A stretch of 37,689 nt of DNA from assembly GCA_019114005.1 (NCBI GenBank), contig DXGH01000036.1:1-37689 (forward strand). The letters are read 5' to 3'. The position numbers were made by a program, and so were the translations under genes. The notes under the pieces are model-generated. The model saw only the letters and a list, made by a program, of their open reading frames with translations, had not been told where the DNA came from and searched no databases. This DNA is from Candidatus Acetatifactor stercoripullorum (GTDB taxonomy: Bacteria; Bacillota; Clostridia; Lachnospirales; Lachnospiraceae). This document shows, in pieces, positions 19,411 through 27,183 of the stretch (the first letter of the stretch is position 1; each line of letters begins with the position of its first letter).

Positions 19411-20052
19411 TCACAAAATCGTAACCAGATCGCCTGTCTTTATTTTGCAGGCATTGGCTTCATCCGTATCGATGTGCATTTCCAGGGTAAAGCTTTCATC
19501 CACCCGGATCTTCACATGATTAAATACGGTGCCTCTTTCGTTTTCCGCCTTTACGGAAACCATATCGCCGTCCTTATGGCCGCAGGCCGCCGCGTCTGCC
19601 GGCGACATGTGAATGTGGCGCATAGCGATGATACAGCCCTCTTTTAAGTAGATAACGCCCTTAGGCCCTACCACTGCAATGGGAGCGCTTCCTGCTATGT
19701 CTCCGGATTCCCGGACCGGAACCGCAACCCCCAGCTTTATGGCGTCCGTTGCGGATATCTCCAGCTGGGAGGCCTTGCGCACCGGCCCTAAAACCCTGAC
19801 GTTTTCAATGGCCCGAAGCTTTAACCCCACCACGGTCACTGTCTCGTTTGCCGCGAACTGGCCGCCCATGAGCTCCTTCCTTTTGGTAAGCTCATAGCCT
19901 TCCCCAAACAGCGCCTCCACATGCTCCTTGGTCAGGTGGATATGCCTGGCGGAAACACCCACGGGCACCTGAAACCCGTTCTTTTTTTCTTCCATTCGGT
20001 TCAGTGTCTGAATCACCATTTTGGTAATCATTTCAACCGTCTGCTGTTCCAC
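19411..20052 (-). CDS. pduL: Phosphotransacylase PduL
   Basis: The 213-residue PduL converts propionyl-CoA and phosphate to propionyl-phosphate and CoA, recycling CoA inside the shell. Two PduL domains are seen with zinc-ligand histidines H37/H39 (SARHIHL) and H146/H148 (MRHIHMS), and H193 (MHIDTDEAN). The first 24 residues (MEQQTVEMITKMVIQTLNRM and following) form an amphipathic helix, the usual encapsulation peptide of PduL. GTG start with GAGGTGAG upstream. It overlaps nothing and lies between the shell genes and pduN. Confidence 0.95.
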   Translation of the reverse strand: MEQQTVEMITKMVIQTLNRMEEKKNGFQVPVGVSARHIHLTKEHVEALFGEGYELTKRKELMGGQFAANETVTVVGLKLRAIENVRVLGPVRKASQLEISATDAIKLGVAVPVRESGDIAGSAPIAVVGPKGVIYLKEGCIIAMRHIHMSPADAAACGHKDGDMVSVKAENERGTVFNHVKIRVDESFTLEMHIDTDEANACKIKTGDLVTIL

Positions 20053-20085
20053 CGTCTCACCTCATTTTCTTTCTGCTCTTTTTCC

Positions 20086-20367
20086 TTACGCCTTTACCTT
20101 GGGCAGAATCATCTCAACATCAGTATGAGGGCGGGGAATTACATGGGTAGCCACCAGTTCTCCCAGTCTGCTTGCGCTGGCAGAGCCCGCCTCGACAGAT
20201 GACTTCACAGCTCCTACATCGCCGCGTACCATTACGGTCACCAGACCGGAACCAATCTTCTCCGTTCCCACTAAGGTTACGTTTGCCGCCTTGCACATTG
20301 CGTCTGCAGCCTCAATCGCTGCCACCAGACCTCTTGTTTCAACCATTCCCAATGCTTCCTGTGCCAT
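20086..20367 (-). CDS. pduA: Hexameric shell protein, PduA/EutM type (copy 1)
   Basis: The 93-residue single BMC-domain protein ([54 protein letters not shown]) has the KIGSG pore loop typical of major facet proteins that let small polar metabolites pass. It is nearly identical to the second copy at 20810-21085; the two differ at few positions, which suggests recent duplication. GGAGG precedes the ATG. The 83-nt gap upstream of it is the longest inside the shell block. Confidence 0.95.
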   Translation of the reverse strand: MAQEALGMVETRGLVAAIEAADAMCKAANVTLVGTEKIGSGLVTVMVRGDVGAVKSSVEAGSASASRLGELVATHVIPRPHTDVEMILPKVKA

Positions 20368-20450
20368 TTTAAAATCCTCCTGTTTTTTGAATTCTTTTAT
20401 ACTGTTTTATGATTTTGAGGAAGCCCCGTCGTTTTTGTGACTTAAGGCTC

Positions 20451-20786
20451 CTATACTTCCTGTATGGTCTGCTCATCCAGCTGGGGGGACTGCTGCCCCT
20501 TCCTGAATCTGCCTGCGCTTAGTTCCACCAGCCTCAGAATTTCCCTGTGCGGATTTGCAATCACCCCGGACGCAGCCGGTTTTTTGATGGCGTTTTTAGA
20601 CGCCGTTTCCACCGCTTCTGTCACTGCTGCCACATCACCCCGGACAATTACGGTGACGAGACGGCCTCCCAGCTTTCTCTCCCAAGTCGCCAGTTCCACG
20701 CCGGATGTTTTACACATAATATCCAGTGCATCTATTGCGGCCGCCACTCCTGATATTTCAATAAAGCCTAACGATGTCCCTTTCAT
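20451..20786 (-). CDS. Hexameric shell protein with C-terminal tail
   Basis: The 111-residue BMC-domain protein (MKGTSLGFIEISGVAAAIDA, VTVIVRGDVAAVTEAV) has pore segment WERKLGGRL instead of KIGSG, adding positive charge at the pore. After the domain (about residue 90) there is a charged tail (RFRKGQQSPQLDEQTIQEV) with no counterpart in the PduA-type copies. It is divergent from its neighbours, so it is a minor shell component rather than a duplicate. AAAGGAG precedes the ATG. Confidence 0.88.
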   Translation of the reverse strand: MKGTSLGFIEISGVAAAIDALDIMCKTSGVELATWERKLGGRLVTVIVRGDVAAVTEAVETASKNAIKKPAASGVIANPHREILRLVELSAGRFRKGQQSPQLDEQTIQEV

Positions 20787-20809
20787 GAACCAGCTCCTTT
20801 AGCATCCTT

Positions 20810-21085
20810 TTAAATATGGGGAAGAATCTTTTCCACGTCCGAATGAGGTCTGGGAATCACATGAGCAGCTACCAGCTCTCCCAGTCTGCTTGCCGCTGCG
20901 GAGCCGCTCTCCACGGAAGCCTTCACAGCTCCCACATCGCCGCGCACCATTACGGTTACCAGACCGGAGCCGATCTTTTCCGTTCCCACCAAGGTAACCT
21001 CCGCGGACTTTGTCATCGCATCCGCAGCCTCGATGGCAGCTGTCAGTCCTCTTGTTTCAACCATTCCTAATGCTTCCTGTGCCAT
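20810..21085 (-). CDS. Hexameric shell protein, PduA/EutM type (copy 2)
   Basis: The 91-residue BMC-domain protein is almost the same as the copy at 20086-20367, including the KIGSG pore loop and the HVIPRPH edge motif. The frame extends eight residues upstream, but AAAGGAGAACATT directly before the ATG at 21083-21085 sets the start. It is probably a major facet protein. Two copies of one facet protein are common in microcompartment loci (compare PduA/PduJ). Confidence 0.94.
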   Translation of the reverse strand: MAQEALGMVETRGLTAAIEAADAMTKSAEVTLVGTEKIGSGLVTVMVRGDVGAVKASVESGSAAASRLGELVAAHVIPRPHSDVEKILPHI

Positions 21086-21120
21086 AATGTTCTCCTTTCC
21101 TATTGGCAAAACTTGATCTT

Positions 21121-21435
21121 CTAATTTTTATCAAATGCGTTCAGCTTCAGCATCTTTTCTGTGTCAGAGGTGGGTCTTGGGATAATATGCTTCTGCACCA
21201 CTCCCGTAAGGGAACGGGCCATCCTCTCCCCCGCCTCCATGGCGGCTTCCACGTCCGCCACCGTTCCTCTGAATTTGATCGTCACCAGTAAAGGTACCGG
21301 CAGCGAATCTGCATTTGCAGGTTTGTTTTTATCAAAGGTTTCCAGTCTCACGTCTGCGGCCTTACATCCGGCATCCGCCGCCATAAATGCGCAGGTCAGC
21401 CCGTACACCTCCAAAATTCCTACCGCCTCTTCCAT
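21121..21435 (-). CDS. Hexameric shell protein with enlarged pore loop
   Basis: The 104-residue BMC-domain protein ([53 protein letters not shown]) lacks the normal pore loop. Between the strand VRLETFD and LLVTIKFRG it has [13 protein letters not shown], about ten residues longer than the KIGSG loop of its neighbours. The domain is otherwise complete. This should change the central pore in size or gating. GGAG precedes the ATG. It opens the block of four shell genes, right after the alcohol dehydrogenase. Confidence 0.9.
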   Translation of the reverse strand: MEEAVGILEVYGLTCAFMAADAGCKAADVRLETFDKNKPANADSLPVPLLVTIKFRGTVADVEAAMEAGERMARSLTGVVQKHIIPRPTSDTEKMLKLNAFDKN

Positions 21436-21450
21436 AATGCCGTCTCCAAA

Positions 21451-22665
21451 TTATTGATTGATAATCGCGATCTTGAGTCCCGTCATGGCCAGATTGGTCC
21501 GATGGGCTTCATTAATCTGTTCCAGAGGGAAGGTATCCGTGATCAGCTCATCCATGGGCAGGCCGATCTTCTTTGCACTCTTTAAAAATTCAAAGGTGGT
21601 AGCGTAGTCCCTCAGAGTATATACCCAAGAGCCCACCATGGTAAGCTCCTTGGAGCAGATATCAAAGTGGGGATTTATGGTCGCGTCCCCGCCGTTGATG
21701 AAAAAGCCAAGCTCACAGAGTCCGCCGCCGTTTCGCACAAACTTATAAATATTGGAATGTCCCACAGGAGAGCCTGTGCACTGGAAAGCGAAATCAGCCA
21801 AGTGTCCGCCCAGCTTGCTCTTTACGCCCTCCGCCAAAGCTTCAATTCCCTTGTAATCCTTGAAATTCAAGGTTTCGGCAGCTCCCAGTCTTCTTGCAAA
21901 ATCCAGACGCTTCTGCTCTCCATCCACCGCAAGAATGTCATTGATTCCCATGGTCCTTAAAATGGCAATGCAGATCAGGCCGATAGGCCCGCAGCCCTGT
22001 ACCGCAACTCTGCTGTTGAAGCGCAGGATTCCCGTGCTCTTTGCTCTCTCCACCGCGTGAATCAGCACTGCACAGGGCTCAATCAGGATTCTGGAGTACA
22101 AATCCAGGTCGCTTACGTTAAACACCGTGGAACCGCCCCGGATCAATATGTAATCAGAAAACCATCCGTTGAAATGCACCTCATCATCAGGAAGCAGTCC
22201 GTATACGTCGGCGCCGCCCACATTCTGCTTGTTTAAATCAAACATAGTGATTTCAGGGTCATCCTTAAAGATCATGCAGGTAACCACCTTGTCGCCAAGC
22301 TTTAAGTCCTTTCCAGCGCTGTCCTTCTTTACGTTCTTCCCCATCTTTACGATCTCGCCTGTGCCTTCATGACCCAGCACCACCGGAATCAGCCCGAAGG
22401 GGTCTTTCTTGAATTCGTGGGCATCCGTTCCGCAGATGCCGCAGCCCTCTACCTTTACCAGAATATCATCATCCCCCACCTCAGGTAAAGGGAATTCCTT
22501 GATTTCGTAATGCTCTAAATCTGTAAGCATTGCCACCCGGGCCGTCTTGGGAAGTTCCGAAGCCTTCCCGGCGCTGCCAGAGGGCGCTGCTGTGGCGCCA
22601 TTCCCCGCCATGTTGGCCAGCACCTGCTTTACAATCTCTTCTATGTTTGCCTTATTTGCGTCCAT
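21451..22665 (-). CDS. Zinc-dependent alcohol dehydrogenase (MDR type) with encapsulation peptide
   Basis: The 404-residue medium-chain dehydrogenase has catalytic zinc ligands C75 and H99 with E100 (GCGICGTDAHE, GHEGTGE) and the NAD-binding motif VAVQGCGPIGLICIA. The four-cysteine structural zinc lobe is absent. Residues 1-20 (MDANKANIEEIVKQVLANMA) form an amphipathic helix, followed by a Gly/Ala/Ser linker, the layout of an encapsulation peptide. In this locus it would reduce lactaldehyde to 1,2-propanediol, propionaldehyde to propanol, or both, recycling NADH; no iron-type PduQ or FucO is present. The frame extends upstream, but the ATG at 22663-22665 with AGGAG upstream begins at the peptide. 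Confidence 0.9.
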   Translation of the reverse strand: MDANKANIEEIVKQVLANMAGNGATAAPSGSAGKASELPKTARVAMLTDLEHYEIKEFPLPEVGDDDILVKVEGCGICGTDAHEFKKDPFGLIPVVLGHEGTGEIVKMGKNVKKDSAGKDLKLGDKVVTCMIFKDDPEITMFDLNKQNVGGADVYGLLPDDEVHFNGWFSDYILIRGGSTVFNVSDLDLYSRILIEPCAVLIHAVERAKSTGILRFNSRVAVQGCGPIGLICIAILRTMGINDILAVDGEQKRLDFARRLGAAETLNFKDYKGIEALAEGVKSKLGGHLADFAFQCTGSPVGHSNIYKFVRNGGGLCELGFFINGGDATINPHFDICSKELTMVGSWVYTLRDYATTFEFLKSAKKIGLPMDELITDTFPLEQINEAHRTNLAMTGLKIAIINQ

Positions 22666-22687
22666 AGCTGTCTGACACTCCTTTCTG

Positions 22688-24076
22688 TTATCGTATGCAA
22701 AGGCTGTCGGCCATAACGCACCTTCTGCTCTTGGTGAAGGTTTTTGTGCTGGTAAGCCCCTCGCCGGTACGGCTTGCAATGGTAAAGGTGCAGTAGCCCT
22801 CTCCGCCAAAGCCCAGCGCCGCATAGGAGGGCGCGTTCTTCACCAAAATCGCCGTATCTATTTCCCTTGCATATTTTGTGATATTATCAATGTTCTTGGA
22901 ATGAATATGAGCGGAATGCCGGTTGCCATGCTCCAGCCACACCGCCTTCTCAATGGCGTCGTCAATGTCCTTTGCCCGGACCATGCCTAAAATCGGCATC
23001 ATCAGCTCCTCTGCAATCAAGGGATGCTCCTTCTCTCCTTCAAATACAATGCAGCGGATATTGTCAGGCACAGTTACGCCGATCATGCCAAGCAGGGTTT
23101 TTGCGTCCCGTCCCACGCACTTGCGGTTCAGTCCCTTTGGCGTAAGCACGGTTTTTACCAATCTGTCCTGCTCCTCTTTGGAGATGAGGTAGCATCCCTG
23201 CTCCTGTATCATATAATTCATCAGCTCATCGGCAATAGCATCCACCGCAACGATTTCCTTTTCCGCAATACAGGGCAGGTTGTTGTCAAAGGTGCATCCG
23301 TTTACAATATCCTGGGCCGCCTTGCGCACATCCGCCGTCTCGTCCACCACTGCGGGAGGATTTCCCGCTCCGGCGCCGATGCCCCGCTTTCCCGAAGAAA
23401 GCACCGCCGTTACCACTCCGGGACCGCCGGTTGCGGCAATCAGGGGAATATCCTTGTGCTTCATCATAATATTGCTGGTCTCAAGAGTGGGCTTCTCCAC
23501 AGTGCAGGCCACGTTATCAGGGCCGCCCGCCTCTACGGAGGCCTCATTGATGAGATTTAACGCAAAGATAGAGGTTTTGATAGCCTGGGGATGAGGGTTA
23601 AACACCACCGTATTCCCCGCAGCGATCATACCGATGGAGTTACATAAAACGGTCTCGCTGGGATTGGTACAGGGTGTGATAGCTCCAATCACCCCAAAGG
23701 GCCCCATCTCGATCAAGGTAAGCCCTCTGTCTCCGGACCAGGCTGTGGTCTGCAGATCCTCCGTCCCCGGCGTTTTATCCGCCACAAGATGATGCTTCAA
23801 AATTTTATGTCCCACGTTGCCCATTCCCGTCTCATTGACGGCCATTCTGGCCAGCGTCTCCGCATTCTCATGGGTTTTCCTGCGGATATTACTGATTATT
23901 TTTTCTCTCTGGTCAAGAGACATTCTGCGGATTATGGCCTGTGCCTTCTTTGCAGCCTCTATGGCTTCGTTCATATCAGAAAACACCCCCCGGCTCTTTG
24001 CCGCCGGTTCCGATATCTTTAACTGCGCCACCACCTCCTGCACAATATCCTGTACCAGATTTTCATTTACAAGCAC
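22688..24076 (-). CDS. pduP: CoA-acylating propionaldehyde dehydrogenase
   Basis: The 462-residue aldehyde dehydrogenase oxidises propionaldehyde to propionyl-CoA with NAD. Motifs: GPFGVIGAITPCTNPSET, GAGAGNPPAVVD and the catalytic cysteine C269 in FDNNLPCIAEKE. The first 20 residues (LVNENLVQDIVQEVVAQLK) form an encapsulation peptide helix as in PduP. The GTG start at 24074-24076 has GAGGAGG 7 nt upstream and overlaps the end of the PduO-like gene by 10 nt, so the two are coupled. Confidence 0.95.
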   Translation of the reverse strand: MLVNENLVQDIVQEVVAQLKISEPAAKSRGVFSDMNEAIEAAKKAQAIIRRMSLDQREKIISNIRRKTHENAETLARMAVNETGMGNVGHKILKHHLVADKTPGTEDLQTTAWSGDRGLTLIEMGPFGVIGAITPCTNPSETVLCNSIGMIAAGNTVVFNPHPQAIKTSIFALNLINEASVEAGGPDNVACTVEKPTLETSNIMMKHKDIPLIAATGGPGVVTAVLSSGKRGIGAGAGNPPAVVDETADVRKAAQDIVNGCTFDNNLPCIAEKEIVAVDAIADELMNYMIQEQGCYLISKEEQDRLVKTVLTPKGLNRKCVGRDAKTLLGMIGVTVPDNIRCIVFEGEKEHPLIAEELMMPILGMVRAKDIDDAIEKAVWLEHGNRHSAHIHSKNIDNITKYAREIDTAILVKNAPSYAALGFGGEGYCTFTIASRTGEGLTSTKTFTKSRRCVMADSLCIR

Positions 24077-24603
24077 GCAATTACCTCCTCAAAAACGGTC
24101 TTGCCGTAGGCTGCCAGCTCCGTGTCCTGTCTTGCAGTCCCGCCGCTGACGCCCAAAGCGCCGATTATCTCCCCATTTTGCTCCAAAAGCTCTCCGCCGC
24201 CAAAGATAACAATTCTTCCCTGATTGGTAAACTGAATGCCATAGAGGGATTCCCCGGGGGTACTCAGCCTGCCCAGCTTCTCCGTGGACATTTGGAACGC
24301 TATGGAGGTATAGGTTTTATTCAAGGCCACATCAAAGCTCCCTATGTAAGCGCCATCCATACACTGCACTGCAACCGGATGCCCCGCCGCGTCGCTCACC
24401 GCCGTCACCACGCGCATATTCCACTGGGCCGCCCGCTCCTGAACCTTTTCAATAAGCTTAAGCGCCAGCTCTAATGTCATCCTTGTGCAATGCGCCGTTT
24501 CCTCCCGGGCCGCTTTCTTCTGTGCCGGTGTTTCTTTTCCGTCTGCACTTCTCTGCCTTATGACCTCTCTGACAATTTGTTCCACTTGCCTGTCATCCAT
24601 CAT
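24067..24603 (-). CDS. GlcG/HbpS-type protein (PduO C-terminal-like) with encapsulation peptide
   Basis: The 178-residue protein has the GlcG/HbpS fold (about 40-178: LALKLIEKVQERAAQWNMRV, DAAGHPVAVQCMDGA, TPGESLYGIQFTNQGRIVIFGGGELL). This corresponds to the C-terminal domain of PduO, which binds heme; the N-terminal cobalamin adenosyltransferase domain is missing, consistent with a B12-free pathway. Residues 1-18 (MMDDRQVEQIVREVIRQR) resemble an encapsulation peptide. It starts immediately after the aldolase stop (TAA then ATGATG). Its role in glycyl-radical compartments is unknown; protection or redox chemistry is a guess. Confidence 0.82.
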   Translation of the reverse strand: MMDDRQVEQIVREVIRQRSADGKETPAQKKAAREETAHCTRMTLELALKLIEKVQERAAQWNMRVVTAVSDAAGHPVAVQCMDGAYIGSFDVALNKTYTSIAFQMSTEKLGRLSTPGESLYGIQFTNQGRIVIFGGGELLEQNGEIIGALGVSGGTARQDTELAAYGKTVFEEVIACL

Positions 24604-25413
24604 TTATTTTCCCAGCTGCTCTAATACCTTCTTTGTGATCTCCGCTACAAGCTCAGGAGAAGCAGCTTTGCCCGCCCCGCTTTCACCGGCGCAGCCGCCT
24701 GCACAGGTATGGCAGCTTGGTTTGCCCTCCTTTAAATTCTGACAAAGATTTGCGGGATGGCGGCCCTTCATGCCGAACTGCCTCCTGATCTCATACAAAT
24801 CCTCCACTTGCTGGGGTGTAAACTCCTTGGGGCCTCCCAGCATTCTGGACTGATACAAAAGCTGTGCATAAAACTCCACGGATTCCATCTTCATATAAGC
24901 ATTCAAAAGAGAATCCGAATAGGTAAGGGCGCCGTGATTCTCCAAAAGCACCGCATCAAAATACTGTACATACTCTGATACCGCATCCGGTATCTCCATT
25001 GTGGAGGGCCTTCCGTATTTCGCGATGGGAACGCATCCCAAAGCGATCACCGCCTCGGGCATAATGGGCTGTGTCAGTGGAATGCCTGCAATGGCAAAGC
25101 TGGTAGCATACACGGGATGGGCATGTACCACCGCATTTACATCAGGTCTTTCCTGGTACACCCTCATGTGCATTTTGATCTCGGAGGAGGGCTTGAAGCT
25201 GCCGTTTGCCTGGATCACATTGCCGTCTGCATCCACCTTGCAGATATACTCCGGGGTCATAAAGCCCTTGGATACCCCTGTGGGCGTGCACAAAAATTCA
25301 TTGTCACTTAACTTTACGGAAATATTACCGTCGTTTGCGGCAACCATGTTCCTGTTATAAATCCTCTTTCCAATGTCGCAAATCTGTTTTTTGATTTCAT
25401 ACTCGTTTTGCAT
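24604..25413 (-). CDS. Class II aldolase (L-rhamnulose/L-fuculose-1-phosphate) with C-terminal encapsulation peptide
   Basis: The 269-residue aldolase has a class II aldolase/adducin domain (about 1-210) with zinc ligands H97, H99 and H160 (VVHAHP, LLENHG), catalytic E78 (KPSSEIKMH) and the N-terminal AANDGNISVK phosphate-binding loop. It would cleave the sugar-1-phosphate to DHAP and L-lactaldehyde. The neighbouring rhaA and rhaB point to rhamnulose-1-phosphate, although FucA-type enzymes accept both. After the domain comes a Cys/Gly-rich linker (CHTCAGGCAGESG) and a final helix SPELVAEITKKVLEQLGK, an encapsulation peptide. AGGAGG precedes the ATG. A near-perfect promoter lies directly upstream. 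Confidence 0.92.
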   Translation of the reverse strand: MQNEYEIKKQICDIGKRIYNRNMVAANDGNISVKLSDNEFLCTPTGVSKGFMTPEYICKVDADGNVIQANGSFKPSSEIKMHMRVYQERPDVNAVVHAHPVYATSFAIAGIPLTQPIMPEAVIALGCVPIAKYGRPSTMEIPDAVSEYVQYFDAVLLENHGALTYSDSLLNAYMKMESVEFYAQLLYQSRMLGGPKEFTPQQVEDLYEIRRQFGMKGRHPANLCQNLKEGKPSCHTCAGGCAGESGAGKAASPELVAEITKKVLEQLGK

Positions 25414-25451
25414 TTCAAATCCTCCTGAGCGTTTTTGTTGTTTCTTGTTCC

Positions 25452-25480
25452 ATTATAGAGCCAAATACCACATAAGTCAA
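25452..25480 (-). promoter_or_regulatory. Strong promoter before the aldolase gene
   Basis: TTGACT (25475-25480), 17 bp, TATAAT (25452-25457) on the minus strand, in the 131-bp gap before the aldolase. It would start a second transcript covering the aldolase, core enzymes, shell, PduL/N/S/T, DeoR and ParA genes. Confidence 0.75.
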
Positions 25481-25493
25481 CATATTAATTACT

Positions 25494-25522
25494 GTTTTTA
25501 TGGGTTATTTTTTGGTTTTTAT
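25494..25522. repeat. Direct repeats upstream of the aldolase promoter
   Basis: Two identical GTTTTTAT blocks (25494-25501 and 25515-25522) are 21 bp apart, two helical turns, just upstream of the -35 box. This is a possible regulator site; the AT-rich context makes chance possible. Confidence 0.35.
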
Positions 25523-25544
25523 AGGATTTTCCATGAAAAGCCTC

Positions 25545-25973
25545 TCATCCTTCTCCCAGATACCCCAGCAGCTCTTCCACCCCTTCTCCTGTGACGGAAT
25601 CCACAAAAAATATTTTTTTACAGCCCGCATTTCTAAGCCAGCTCTCCGCCCGCCTCACATTGGCATTTTTGTCGTGTATCTTGGTGACGATGCCAATCAC
25701 CTGTCTGTTTACCATGCAGGTGATATTGGGCGGGAACAGCGTATAGGGTTCCGTGGCCGCCGCCAAAAGCCCCACCACATCCGCCTCATAGGCGTAAAGA
25801 GCCAAGGCGTAGCCCAGATGGTGGGTCTGTGCATATTCGCCGGGCGTATCAATGATAATATCCTCGTAATGTATGTACTGGGTTTTATAATATTGTATCT
25901 TTTCCCTGGAAAGCGCCTGTTTCAAGGTTGTCTTGCCGCTCTCGCTGCGGCCTATCAGTATCATCCTCTTCAC
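25545..25973 (-). CDS. pduV: PduV/EutP-like small GTPase
   Basis: The 142-residue P-loop protein has G1 GRSESGKT (8-15), a G3-like DTPGEYAQ, and a G4-like VTKIHDKN. PduV/EutP proteins associate with microcompartments; their function is poorly defined, and PduV has been linked to compartment movement. GTG start with GAGG 8 nt upstream, two bases after the PduU-like stop. It is the last gene before the second promoter. Confidence 0.88.
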   Translation of the reverse strand: MKRMILIGRSESGKTTLKQALSREKIQYYKTQYIHYEDIIIDTPGEYAQTHHLGYALALYAYEADVVGLLAAATEPYTLFPPNITCMVNRQVIGIVTKIHDKNANVRRAESWLRNAGCKKIFFVDSVTGEGVEELLGYLGEG

Positions 25974-25975
25974 TG

Positions 25976-26344
25976 TCAGGTCCTCGTTATCCCGCAGACG
26001 GTATATTTCAGCTCATCCCTCACATAGGAAAGGATGGCCGCCTCGGAAGCCTCCACCTCGGACACTGTGCCGGAGATGATCAGGGAGCCGCTGAAACGGT
26101 CCACAAAGCCCAGATCAATGGCAGCCGCCTTCATGGCCACATCCGCCATAATAATGGCCGTCTCTGCAGGAGAGACCGTAAGTATGCCGATAGCCGCCCT
26201 GGCATAGTCCACGCTTGGGTCAAGCCCAAGCTTTTCATAAAGCACAGGATCCGGATTGGCAATGATGTGCGCCAGCGTGATCTGCTTTCCCGGCACCAGC
26301 TCCTGCACAATGCGCTGTTTTTTCGATTCATCCAAAAAATCCAA
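25976..26344 (-). CDS. pduU: PduU/EutS-type permuted shell protein (TTG start)
   Basis: The 122-residue protein starts with the PduU/EutS signature (KQRIVQELVPGKQITLAHIIANP), which forms the extra beta-barrel, followed by the circularly permuted BMC domain (ARAAIGILTVSPAETAIIMADVA, GSLIISGTVSEVEASEAAIL). I choose TTG at 26342-26344 because GAAAGGAAGGG lies 9 nt upstream and the product then matches the length and start of the family; an in-frame GTG upstream would overlap the activase gene and has no clear ribosome binding site. Confidence 0.88.
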   Translation of the reverse strand: MDFLDESKKQRIVQELVPGKQITLAHIIANPDPVLYEKLGLDPSVDYARAAIGILTVSPAETAIIMADVAMKAAAIDLGFVDRFSGSLIISGTVSEVEASEAAILSYVRDELKYTVCGITRT

Positions 26345-26367
26345 ACCGCACCACCCTTCCTTTCGTC

Positions 26368-27159
26368 TTAACCGCCAATATGGCACCGAAGCCCTGTGGA
26401 CGTCTCCACCATTTGTTTCAATGTTTCCATATGCTCCGGCGCCGGCGGCAGAATCTCCGCCAGCTCATAGGTACGTCCCAATCCCTCATATTTGTCCTGT
26501 CCCAGTCTGTGATAAGGCAGAAGATAAATATCCTCCACGCCGGGAAGCCCATCCGCAAACAGCGCAATGTCCCGAATTTCCTCGGGCGTGTCATTGAATG
26601 TAGGGATCACGGGCACTCTGATGCTGAGTCTGGCCTGCCCGGAAGCTGCGATCTTTTTCGCATTTTCCAGCATCAGCTCATTGCCCCTTCCGGTAAAGGC
26701 CTCATGCTTTTTTGCATTGGTGTGCTTGATATCAAGCAGATAATGGTCCAGATAGGGAAGGAGCTTTTCTATGGTTTCATAGGGAGCGCAGCCCATGCTT
26801 TCCATAGCGGTGTTTATGCCCGTCTCACAGGCTGCGCGCAGCAGGCCGCAGGCAAATTCCGGCTGGCAGAGGCTTTCGCCCCCGGAGAGGGTGAGCCCTC
26901 CGCCGGAACGCCTGTAGTAAATCCGGTCCTTTTCCACAACCTCCATGACTTCCCGCACGGTGACGTCCTGCCCTATTATCTTTTTCTTCCCGGCCACCAT
27001 CATTTCCTGGATTTTGTATTCCTGAGATTCCGGATTACAGCACCACTTGCAGCGCAGCACACAGCCCTTCAAAAAGCAGATGGTCCGAATGCCCTCTCCA
27101 TCATGGATGGAGTACCGCTGGATATCAAAAATTCTTCCTTTCGTCTCCCAAAAAGACAT
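26368..27159 (-). CDS. Glycyl radical enzyme activating protein (radical SAM)
   Basis: The 263-residue activase installs the glycyl radical on the diol dehydratase. The radical SAM motif is C33-x3-C37-x2-C40 (GCVLRCKWC), followed by LTLSGGES and LLDIKHTN. Many activases have two extra [4Fe-4S] clusters between the first motif and the GGE; here that insert is missing and no cysteine pairs occur there, as in pyruvate formate-lyase activase. The start is the ATG at 27157-27159, with GGGAGGAAG upstream; an in-frame TTG further up lies before that ribosome binding site. It lies 24 nt after the dehydratase gene. Confidence 0.92.
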   Translation of the reverse strand: MSFWETKGRIFDIQRYSIHDGEGIRTICFLKGCVLRCKWCCNPESQEYKIQEMMVAGKKKIIGQDVTVREVMEVVEKDRIYYRRSGGGLTLSGGESLCQPEFACGLLRAACETGINTAMESMGCAPYETIEKLLPYLDHYLLDIKHTNAKKHEAFTGRGNELMLENAKKIAASGQARLSIRVPVIPTFNDTPEEIRDIALFADGLPGVEDIYLLPYHRLGQDKYEGLGRTYELAEILPPAPEHMETLKQMVETSTGLRCHIGG

Positions 27160-27183
27160 ATTGCTTCCTCCCAAAATCCTGTA

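Noticed and set aside
20368..20450. Separate promoter or terminator in the gap between two shell genes
   Set aside because: Only a weak, bulged stem (GAGCC with GGGGCTTC) is visible, without a T-tract or convincing -35/-10 pair.
22666..22824. N-terminal extension of the alcohol dehydrogenase
   Set aside because: It overlaps the end of pduP and is low complexity, while the ATG at 22665 begins an encapsulation helix with AGGAG upstream.
25525..25545. Hairpin just after the PduV-like gene as a terminator
   Set aside because: The stem AGGCTTTTC/GAAAATCCT pairs well, but no T-run follows on the minus strand.
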